64,000 nt of DNA, taken from Patagioenas fasciata (lineage: Eukaryota; Chordata; Aves; Columbiformes; Columbidae). The stretch spans positions 2,167,445-2,231,444 of the forward strand of contig NC_092541.1 of assembly GCF_037038585.1 (NCBI RefSeq), in the 5' to 3' direction. The notes beneath the pieces were generated by a model. That model was not told where the DNA came from and searched no databases. It saw only the letters and a program-made list of their open reading frames with translations. The translations under genes and the position numbers were made by a program. Each line of letters begins with the position of its first letter. Within the stretch, counting starts at the first letter, position 1. Below are positions 1 through 29,835 of the stretch, piece by piece.

Positions 1-125
1 CATCCCTATCATCCCCATCACCCCCTTCATCCCCATCCTCCCCATCACCCCCTTCATCCCCATCATCACCTTCATCCCTATCATCCTCATCACCCCCATC
101 ACCCCCACCCTCCCCACCCTCCCCT
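1..125. repeat. Degenerate CATCCC/CATCAC simple repeat
   Basis: Six-base units of the form CATCCC, CATCAC and TTCATC repeat irregularly over the first 125 bp, giving a pyrimidine-rich strand. The array probably extends left of the window. Confidence 0.85.
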
Positions 126-284
126 CCGCGCGCATCCCGATGAAGACGCAGACCCCGAGCGTATGGCAGGAATCAGCGCCTGTCGCCGGCGCCTTCATCT
201 GTTTTCCTAAGCCGCCCACGAGCAGCGGCGTTCACCGAATTAGGCCGACAGCTGCTACGGGTCCTTCTCCCCCTTCCCATACCC

Positions 285-374
285 GCACCGCGACGCCTGC
301 CGCAGATGCCGAGGGCCGGGAGCGGCGGTACCGCCGCTCCCGGCCCTCGGCATCTGCGGCAGGCGTCGCGGTGC
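285..374. repeat. 90-bp perfect palindrome without spacer
   Basis: Two 45-bp arms are exact reverse complements, meeting at GGTACC (327-332, centre between 329 and 330). I paired every base from 285/374 to 329/330; pairing fails at 284/375. The arms are about 75% GC. No terminal repeats or target-site duplication are visible. Confidence 0.95.
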
Positions 375-499
375 CCGCCTCGCACCTCCCGCCGCTCGGT
401 GCCGGCACCGGCACGCGGACACCGGCACACGAGGACCGCGAGCATCACCCACCCCGTGGGATCAGGCGCCGGGGCACACGCGTGTGCATCCTCCCCTTT

Positions 500-750
500 A
501 TATATCTCTTTTCTTTTTGGATAGCAGTAGAATGCAATATGCAAATGAGATGGTTATTACCGCAATGTTCGTCAAGCTGAGCTGAGAAGACATTAATAGC
601 CTGATGAATATGCATGTGAATTTGTTAATTAAGTTAATTATTCTGCTGAAAATGCATTCGTCTTCCAAGGACATTTTCCCAATGATTTTTACATGCTTCA
701 GTCATTAGTCATGCTATATTTTATCAGGGAAATGAGTTTGCTTAAGTTGT
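500..750. promoter_or_regulatory. Candidate conserved noncoding element A (AT-rich, POU/homeodomain motifs)
   Basis: A sharp AT-rich island in GC-rich flanks. It has an ATGCAAAT octamer (539-546), TTAATTAAGTTAATTA-type homeodomain sites near 626-642, and several ATGAAT/CATGC elements. Its function is inferred only from motif density and base composition. Confidence 0.35.
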
Positions 751-752
751 TA

Positions 753-836
753 CAAAAAAAAAAAAGGCGAGAAAGAAAGAAAGGAAAAGGAAAAGGGGAG
801 GAAAACGAATGAAAAGGGAGAAGAAAAGGGAAAACA
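753..836. repeat. Interrupted homopurine tract
   Basis: An A12 run followed by GAAA and GGAAAA repeats, almost free of pyrimidines over about 80 bp. Confidence 0.8.
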
Positions 837-957
837 AAGCGTAGGGCAGGGCCATGGGGAGAAACTTTGGGGAAGAGCCCAAGTGGGGCTGCAGGTGGGT
901 GCAGGTGGGTGCGGGCACCCCCGTCCCCCCCCTTTTTCCCCTCTGATGCCGAACTTT

Positions 958-1075
958 TTTTTTCCGGTGCCAAATTTCCAACACATTAATTAATTGTTGT
1001 AGCCAATTAACTGTAGTTGTGCAAATGAGTTTAGCACTAATTACCATGCAGTGCCTGTAATCACATAAAAAACTT
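958..1075. promoter_or_regulatory. Candidate conserved noncoding element B
   Basis: A second AT-rich island, with ATTAATTAATTG, CCAATTAA, GCAAATGAG and CTAATTACC. It shares the GCAAATGAG word with element A. Assignment is inference. Confidence 0.35.
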
Positions 1076-1609
1076 GCTGAGAGGTGGAGGCAGCGGGGGA
1101 AGCGGGGGCTCTGCTGGGGCGAGGGGGACGGGATCCGGCCGTGCAGTGCTTGGCCAGGGCGGGGATGTCACCCTCGTGGTGACACCGGTGTCCCAAGGAG
1201 CTCGGCAGGAGGGACCAGCAATGGTGGAGGTCACAACCACTCTCAGTGGTGACACCCCCGTGGCGCGCTGTGCCACGTCACGCGTAGGGGACACAGCGGG
1301 GGACACGTGGCAGCAGGCGGGTGACAGGGTGAGCGCCCTCCCCAGCCCGCCCAGCAGAGCCCCCGCAGACCCTCAGCACCCAACACTCCCCCGGCATTGG
1401 CCCCTCTGCCACCAAATTGCACCCCGGGACAAAGCGGTGACCCCCGACCAGGGGGCTGCGGTGGCACCTCCCGGCGAAGGGGTTTCTCCGGTAGCCAGGC
1501 CGGGCAGCAGGTGGGCACCGGGGGGGCCTGGCGCCCTGCCCGGGGGGGATTAGCCGTGCCATGGATACAGACTCCCCAGGGGCTGCGGTGCTGCCGGGCT
1601 GGGGCCCCG

Positions 1610-1735
1610 GCTGGCACGGTATGGCACGGCTCGGCATGGCACAGCACGGCACGGCTTGGCATGGCACAGGATGGTGTAATATGGCACAGCATGGCACGGT
1701 TCTGCATGGCTCAGTACAGCGCATCACGGCACCCC
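1610..1735. repeat. Degenerate GGCAY/GGCACA pentamer repeat
   Basis: Variants of TGGCA, CGGCA and GGCACAGCA repeat for about 125 bp with an irregular five-base period. Confidence 0.75.
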
Positions 1736-2008
1736 CAGACCCCAGCACCCCCAGACCCAGCACCCCCGGTTCCCCCGGCTCGGGAGACACAGAGTTAACG
1801 CGGGACCCGGCGCGCTATAAATTTTGCATGGTGCGGGGTCGGGGTGGGGGGAGCTGGGCGGGAGCCAGGGGCTGTCTCTGGGTAACAATAAACACCCGGG
1901 CAGGAGCAGCTGGTGCTCCGACTCTCTCTGCATCACAATGCCGGAATCACGCTAATAAACCCAACCCGGCCGGGCCGGGCCGGGGGCGGCCATGGGGTGA
2001 TGGTCCGG

Positions 2009-2059
2009 CCATGGTGACATTCCAGCCATGGTGACATTCCAGCCATGGTGACAGTCCCA
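2009..2059. repeat. 17-bp tandem repeat, three copies
   Basis: Unit CCATGGTGACATTCCAG at 2009-2025 and 2026-2042, with a diverged third copy at 2043-2059. Confidence 0.85.
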
Positions 2060-3119
2060 CCATGGCAAGGGTCCATCCCAAGGACCCATCATCCCACAGC
2101 CGGGCTGGCATCTGCTCCCAGCGGAGCATCCTGGGATGCCGGAACAAAAGGGTCCGACACCTCTGGTCATCGCTGTTGTCACCTGTCACCACGTGGCAAA
2201 GGGCTGGGGTTTGGTGATGCCACGTTTCCCCGCAAAACGCCAAAGCCAGCACGTGGCAGCCACTCCCCAGGTGTGATGTGTCACCAGCCATGTGCCACCA
2301 GCTGTCCCCATCGCCCTGACACAGCGTCACCAGTGGCCCAAACACCAGGGAGCCGACACAGTGCTGTGGCACAGCTGGGTTGGGAGCCCCCCCAGGACCT
2401 TTCCATCCCCCTCACATGTCCCTGGTGGCTTCGAGGGGCAGCAGGAGGTGGCCGGGGTTGTGGCGGCCATGGGTCCGGTGGCTGTGGTGGCCGTGGCGGT
2501 GCCGTCCCTGCAGGCATCAGCTCGCATTCCAGCGCAGGAGGCAGCTGTGCCGTCACCCCGGCACGGCCCCCCCAGCGCCACTAAATATTAATGTCTGCCC
2601 TACATTGCGCCGCAGCACCTGCCATGGGCGAACCCCCCCGGCCCCTCGCAGGGCTGGGCAGCTGCCCCAGCACCGCCGCCTGCTCCGGCCCCCCCGGGGC
2701 TGCGCCAGAAGGTGTGTGCATGGGGGGGGACGTGCCAGACCAGATGTGTCCCCCCCTCCCTGCGCTGGGCGGAACAAAGCGAGGGGGGACACGCTGCGGT
2801 GTGCGGGAGGCGCGGGCAGAGCGGCTGCTGCTGGGGGCTGCGCTGGGGGTCCAGGACCCACGATGTCCCCACCCTGACCTGGGGGTCCCAAGGAGAGGAA
2901 CCGGCAGCAGATTCAGAGTGGGGTTTGCTGACGAACCCCCCCAAACCACCACGCGCCGCTCATCGCACGTGTGACACACCAGGAGGCACCGGGGGGGCGG
3001 CCGCGGCGCCTTGAGCCCCAGCCAAAAGTCCAGAGCCGAAAAGTAGGGGGTGATTGATGGCGGCGTTTGGCGGGTAAGAGCACCCGGCGGCCCAATCCTC
3101 CCGCCGGCCCCAAGTCCTC

Positions 3120-3210
3120 CCCTGCCCCTATTCAGAGATCGTGTTGTCTCATGTTGGTCCCGGCGGCACCATTAATTAAAAATACATCCAATTAAATGGC
3201 AGGTGAAAAC
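3120..3210. promoter_or_regulatory. Candidate conserved noncoding element C
   Basis: An island containing ACCATTAATTAAAAATACAT and CCAATTAAATGG beside GC-rich DNA; a TGATTGATGG PBX/HOX-type site lies just upstream (about 3050-3059). Inference only. Confidence 0.3.
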
Positions 3211-4182
3211 GTGCAGGCGCAGGCCCGGCCCCCCCGCCTCGGCTCAGCTGTGCCGGTGGGGAGGGCGATGCGGTTGGGGTGCGGTGCCAAGCCCTGGTGT
3301 CCCCGTTGTCACCTGGGTGTCCTGTCCCCACACAGGTGCCCCCAGGGGGGCTGGGGTGCAGTGGGGTGCGGGGTCACGGTGGCACGGACCACGTTGGTGG
3401 TGACACGAGGAACGTCTCCAAAACGCGAGGTGGCACAGCCACCGACTCAACGCAGGGATGTGGGGACACGGGTTGGAGCCGCAGCGTCACTGGGGGGCAC
3501 AGGGGGGCTGGGGAACCCCCCGGGCTGCGGCGGCTTTGCTTTGGCGCTAATTGGAGATGTTAATCTCGGGCGCTTTTTCCGCTCGGGGTGCTGGCAGGAG
3601 GCACCAGCTGTGCGCGCCGCCCGCGCCGCCTTTTTAATCAAGCTGCCGGCGCGGGGGGCGGCGGGCGGGTGGCCCCGTGTGACACAGGGACCGCGTGACA
3701 CAGGGACCGCGTCACCCCGCTCTGCGTCCCCAGGAATGGGGAACAGGGCCCTTGCGATGAGCCCCCACCCACGCTCAGCAAACCCGTCCATCCCGTGTCA
3801 CCGCGCGGTGACGCCACCCAAAACGCCACCGGTGTCCTCGGAACACGTCCCCGTCCCACGGGATGGAAAATTCTGGATGGCGTGGGATGGAGAACACTGG
3901 GGTGCGTGCGCCCAAAATCCAACCCAAACCCCCCAAAATCCAACCCCAACACCCCCGTCCATCCTCCCTCCCTAGAACATCACGGCCCCCAACACCCCCG
4001 TGTTGGTTTGGGTGGTTTTATCCCCCATTTGCTTCCTTTTCAACCCTTCTATTATTTCTTCCCCCCACCTCCAAGTGCATCGGAAAAGGTGTGAACGGCT
4101 TTTTGGAAGGAAACGTCTAAATTACAAGAGAAAAAACCCTTCGTGCCGACAGCCGGAGCAGCTGGAAGGACAAATATAGCCC

Positions 4183-4204
4183 AGGAGGAGGAGGAGGAGG
4201 AGGA
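4183..4204. repeat. (AGG)n microsatellite
   Basis: Seven uninterrupted AGG triplets. Confidence 0.9.
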
Positions 4205-4439
4205 TGGGGACGCGGTGGGTGGCGGTGGCCGTGCCGAGAGTGACACCTGGTGACTGGCGCCCTGGGGACACACGTGAACACGCGTGTGCACGCACCTGGG
4301 GACATGCGTGGGACAAACCACGGCGGGACCCAAAGGGGGGGAACGGCGGAGATTTACAGCGTGGGCTCTGGCGGGGTTGGCGCAGCGATGCCCCCCCCAC
4401 GCCGCCATTTGGCACGGCAGCTGCTGCCGGGGGAGTTCA

Positions 4440-4605
4440 GGGCGAAGGAAGAGATAGTAAGCAAAAAATACATTAAAATGTAAAATTAAAAGGAAATCGC
4501 AATTAAAAATAAATCGAAAATTTGAAATAAAAAGGAGTTGAAATTTAAAATTAAATTGTTAGGGAAGACAATGAAACGGAATTAAAACTAGATGAATAAA
4601 ACGCC
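4440..4605. other. A-rich island
   Basis: AT-rich stretch dominated by AATTAAAA and AAATAAA words, in sharp contrast to both flanks. No gene or known repeat recognised. Confidence 0.6.
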
Positions 4606-4695
4606 CTGCTTGGGGCGGGTGGCGCGGGGACGGTCACTGTCACGGGGGGGCTTTGTGTGCACATGGTGGGACGTGACGGAGCCTGGGGTCGGCGT

Positions 4696-4775
4696 TGTGT
4701 CACCTCGGGGTCCCTTGTGTCACTTCGGGGTCCCTCGTGTCACCTGGGGGTCCCTTGTGTCACTTCGGGGTCCCT
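4696..4775. repeat. 20-bp tandem repeat, four copies
   Basis: Unit TGTGTCACCTCGGGGTCCCT repeats at 4696, 4716, 4736 and 4756 with one to three substitutions per copy. Confidence 0.9.
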
Positions 4776-5399
4776 CATGCCGTGCGGGTGATGCCGCGGA
4801 GCTGCCGGTGGCTCCCGCCAGTGCATGGAGCACAAGGCCGGATGGTCCCCCCGGTCACCCCGGTATAAACGGGGAGCGGGGCCGGTTTGGCTGCCGCGGG
4901 TTCGCTCCCGGTTCCGCCGGCGGAGGAAACGCCAGGGCCGCCCCCCCCGCCATCTGCACAGGGATGTATTTTAAGAGGTGTCAGCGCTGCTAAACCAGGC
5001 GAGAGCAGAGCGAGGAAGACGGGGATGGAACGGGAGAGGGCGGCTGTGCCGATGGGTGGGGGACCCCCATTGCACGGGGACACCCCAGAGCGGGAACCAC
5101 AGCCCCCCTGGGTCACTAAAACCAAGCAAGGGGGTGGCCACAATGAATCTGTCCCCTCCAGAGCTCATGGGGCAATCTCTGCAATTAGAGATGAATTTAG
5201 GGGCTGCGGCCTCGCACGGCGCGGGGCTGGCGATGCCAAACCCGGCGTTGGTGCCTGAGCTCATTTGCCAGCACCAGAGAGGGCAGGACGAGGGGAAATA
5301 AAAGGTTATTTAAAGGAAAACGCAGTTACCGTGTTAATTGGTAAAGGCGACGGCGAGCGGCGCAATAACTCAGCGCAACGGAGCGAAAGGCCGTACAGT

Positions 5400-6241
5400 A
5401 ACAGGAAATAGTTTAATTTTCCAATCTCCGCTTTTTTTTTCCCATTTTTATAAACTGAAAAGAAACAAATTTAATATATTACAAAATATCTGTACAGAGA
5501 CAAAGGTACAACCGAACGGAAAAAACAACAAAAAAAAGGCGCGTTCAGCCTGAAAAGGGAACCGGGGGGGAGTTCATGGTGGGGCCGAGCGGCCGCTTCT
5601 CTGCTGGGTAACGGGCGACGTGGGCACCGAACCCCAAACCGGGGGGGAAGGAGGGGGAGCCGCAACCTGAACCACATTTTAAATCCCTTAACACCATCAG
5701 GTTTCCCCCTTTGTGTTCTTTGTGTAGAAACCCTTTGAAAAATCAAATATAAAGAGGCGGTGGGGGACCCCTGTGTGTTCGCTTTGAGATTGAAGCCTCT
5801 TACTGGGACCAGTTAAGATGGAGATGGAGCAACTGGTTGCTGCCCAAAGCTCCCTGGGGTGGCACCGGGCTGGGAGGGGGAGACGGTGACAGTGACAATG
5901 GGGACCCCGCAGGTGCCGCCCCAGAGCAAGGACAGAAGTTGGGGCCCTCTGTCCTATGCATGAGGGGGGACAGACAGACAGGAGCCCCCCCAATGGGGTC
6001 CTCAGCACTAAATGATGGAGAAACAGCCCCGGGGGGGAGAGCAAAGGTATCAAAATCACCCCCCCTGGGAGACAATGGGTTCATTGACTGCACTCGGTGT
6101 CCTACTGAACTGTAATGCACATCAAGTGTGAATTGGTGATAATTTAAAATCAAACCAAACCCAAGAAATTTACACTTGGAATTTGCAAACGGTGCCGCCC
6201 CTCGGTGCTGACTCAACGCTCGCACATCACCAGCACCACAT

Positions 6242-6272
<31 letters not shown>

Positions 6273-7462
6273 CATATATATGTATTTCTTATCTCTCCCC
6301 TCGTTCCCCCGCGGCAGAGCTGCGGGTCCGGCTGGGTAAGGCAGGTTTCCCCAGTTAGAGAAGCATCACCTATCCGGGTGCCTATTTATTCTTGTGGGTT
6401 TATTTTCCTTTACATTTCTCTCTCTGTCTACAAAGAAATCAAAGCCCGTTAGTAACAAGAAGGTCTCTGGGCCCCCCGACTCCCACCCGTTTACCACTCC
6501 ACAACGGTCGTCTCTAAAATGAAAAGAACCGTCTGTTTTCCATAGGAAAGTCCTACTCGGAACAACAACAGAAAAAGCTCATAAATATGTACCTTTGCTT
6601 TATTCATCTCTTTTTAAGCCTCATCGAAACGGACAACATCGCAATGTTCTGCGGGAGGAGGAAATGAAGCCTAAATACTTCCTTGACAACAACAAAAATA
6701 TAGATATGCTTATAGAAATGATGCATTAACACCTGGTGACGCCTCCGAGGGGACATCGGGGACAAAGATGCTCCTACCTGGTGGCACTTCCCCACCAAAA
6801 CTGGGTTTGTTTTCCCAAATTAAAGATGATTCCCAATAAAAGATGATTCTCACCGCAAAGTTGTGGGGAACCCAGAGACCCTCCAGAAAAGCCAATTCGA
6901 TGAGTTTTTCACCAAAAAGGACCCAGAGCTGCCAGGGCAGGACAAACAGCAGGCAAAGCTGATGCTTTATGGAAAGAAGCGATTTTGGGTAAATCGAGTC
7001 CATCTTGGGGCTCAGAGCCAGGACGCCCCATCCAGGCATCAATATATCCCCATATTGTATTGAATTTCTTAAAGGGGATTGAGGAAAAACAACTAAACAA
7101 CAAATTGCTTTGGGAAGAGACTCTCCCCAGCCCTCCCTGAACACCCAGAAGCACCAGCGCCCACCTTGTGAAATATATATATATGTATTCTTGCTTGGGT
7201 TTGTTTCATTCCTTAAGCAATTCCCCCCGGCTCAGGGCAGAAATCCCCCCACCGATAGCGGTGGGTTGATTCTATTTCTCTTTAATTTGTCGCTAATCAA
7301 GCGCAAGAGGTTTAAACCCAGCGAGACGCCCCGAGTGGGGTAAATCCAGGGGTGCTCGCCGGGAGCAGAGCGAGGAATAAGAAGGGGGGGCTTTGCAGCG
7401 GCTGAAATGCAGATGAGACCTCGCTCTGGCCAAAAAGAATTAAGTCATGTCGCTAAAGCGGC
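5400..7462 (-). other. CDK12: CDK12 3' untranslated region (extent estimated)
   Basis: Sequence following the CDK12 stop on the minus strand, with low coding potential. Candidate poly(A) signals on this strand lie at about 6598-6603, 6385-6410 (AATAAA complements) and 5470-5475 and 5412-5417 (ATTAAA complements). The true end is unknown; the AT-rich block near 5.4-5.5 kb is a plausible distal end. A (TA)12 microsatellite lies inside. Confidence 0.5.
6242..6285. repeat. (TA)n microsatellite
   Basis: Twelve TA units followed by an AT-rich imperfect extension, within the presumed CDK12 3' UTR. Confidence 0.92.
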
Positions 7463-28596
<21,134 letters not shown>

Positions 28597-29807
28597 TCCT
28601 CCTCCACTGTGCTCGAGAGAGGGGAGGTGGGGGGGAAAATAATTCCTCCAAAACCCCCCCTCCCCAAACTTCAAACTTCCTCAGCGCCCGCTCCTCGCAC
28701 CATTCACCCCGGTCGGAGCCCTCCCTGCCGCCAGCACCCCCTCCTACATGGGGAACGGGGCAGGGAGCGCGCCGGAGAAGGCGGAAGGAGCGGGGGAAGA
28801 CCCGGGGAGGGAAGGGGGAAGGGCACCGGCCTCACCGCCTCATCCGAGGGGCCCAGGCCCGGAGGGCAGCGCCACCGCGGAGGCGCCCCGGGAAGGCGGG
28901 GCCTGGGCCCGCGATCGCTCCCCAGCACCTGAGCGCCGGGCCCCGCGCGGGTCCCTCAGCCAGCAGCCCCAGCGGCCGCCGCCCCCCGGCCCGGCCCGGC
29001 CCCGCCGCCCCCCGCTCACTTCCCAAAGCGAAACGGCTCCGCGTCCAAAGGGGGGGACGGGGGGGAGAGCACCCTCCAATTCTCGCGAGACCCGCTCTCT
29101 TCTCGCGAGAGCCGCCGCCACCGCCCTCTGCCCCAGCGGCCGCCCCGCCGATCCCGCGAGACCTCCGGTTGCGGGGCGGATGCGCGCGCGCGCTCTCTCT
29201 CCTCTTCTCGCGAGAGCCGGGGCCGCCTCCGCGCGCGCGCCGCCCGATGACGCGCTCGCCCGGCTTCTCAGTGAAACTTTATTGGGGCGCCAGGCGGGGA
29301 CAGCGCCGGTCCCGGCCCCCCAACGCCCCGCGACAAATCTTTATGGAGGCGCCGCCGGCGGACAGGCGCCCCTCAGCGCCGCCAAGCTGATCCCGGTGTT
29401 GCCGGCCCCGTGGTCCCGCCGCTCTCCTCCGAGCCGAGCTTCAAGGGCTGTCCGCTGGTCGCCGTCTCGGCCCGCCCGGGTGGAGCGGCGCTCCGCGCAG
29501 CGCTGAGCTTGAGGCGCCACCGGTGACCGCTCGGCGGCTGAAGGAGCCTGAGGGGGCGGGGCCTGTGTGGGGCGGAGCCTGCAGCGCTCGGCCCGCCCAC
29601 CCCCTGCGCGCGCGCGTGCCCGTCCTCTCGCGAGAGGCGCGGAGTCTCGCGAGAGGGCGGGAGCCGCGGCCGGAGCGATGGCGGCGGCCGCTGCCGTGTG
29701 AGGCCGGAGCGAGCGGCCCGGCCGCGGCTCGTCCTCTCCCCGCTCCCGGCCCGACGCGACGCCGGTGCTGCGGCCCCCCCAGTGGGCCGCCTGTCCACGG
29801 CCGCGGC
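28597..29807. promoter_or_regulatory. Bidirectional CDK12/MED1 CpG-island promoter
   Basis: This is all the sequence between the divergent start codons (1211 bp). It is extremely CpG-rich and has no repeat insertion. It contains five perfect TCTCGCGAGA palindromes (29081-29090, 29101-29110, 29206-29215, 29626-29635, 29645-29654), one near match at about 29153, and an inverted CCAAT box (ATTGG, 29281-29285). TCTCGCGAGA is the established BANP recognition site, earlier assigned to Kaiso/ZBTB33, found at CpG-island promoters of housekeeping genes. Start sites of transcription cannot be placed exactly. No TATA box is evident. Confidence 0.85.
29678..29701 (+). other. Candidate upstream ORF in the MED1 leader
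   Basis: ATG followed by six codons (five Ala, one Val) and TGA, in a good initiation context (G at -3 and +4). It ends 106 bp before the MED1 start codon. It matters only if transcription starts upstream of 29678, which the CpG-island position makes likely but which I cannot show. Confidence 0.4.
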
Positions 29808-29835
29808 ATGAAGGCGGCGCCGGGCAGCGCTGAGG
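29808..29835 (+). CDS. MED1: MED1 exon 1 (start codon)
   Basis: Encodes MKAAPGSAE plus one base. The donor is GAGG followed by GTGAGT. The N-terminus differs from human (MKAQGETEES) but the position, start context and phase into exon 2 agree. Confidence 0.88.

Larger units (their letters stand above)
1..5399. other. Intergenic region downstream of CDK12
   Basis: GC-rich sequence with many C or G homopolymers and no recognisable protein or RNA gene. Open frames here are short, overlap on both strands and show GC-driven composition. By conserved synteny NEUROD2 should lie to the left, outside the window. Short tandem repeats, palindromes and AT-rich islands inside are listed separately. No interspersed repeat was recognised. 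Confidence 0.75.

Noticed and set aside
140-580. ORFs on both strands giving the same internal peptide
   Set aside because: The identical peptide on both strands is a direct consequence of the 90-bp palindrome, not of two genes.
1816-1821. TATAAA in a GC-rich setting as a gene promoter
   Set aside because: No recognisable gene follows on the plus strand within reach; more likely part of a noncoding element or chance.
1061-3975. Many 100-260 aa ORFs in the GC-rich left end
   Set aside because: Overlapping frames on both strands, Pro/Gly/Arg/Ala/Thr composition set by GC content and tandem repeats, no domain recognised and no splice-consistent structure.
28752-29390. Plus-strand ORFs through the CDK12/MED1 promoter
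   Set aside because: CpG-island sequence with few stop codons; no similarity to known proteins, and the frames run through the palindromic factor sites.
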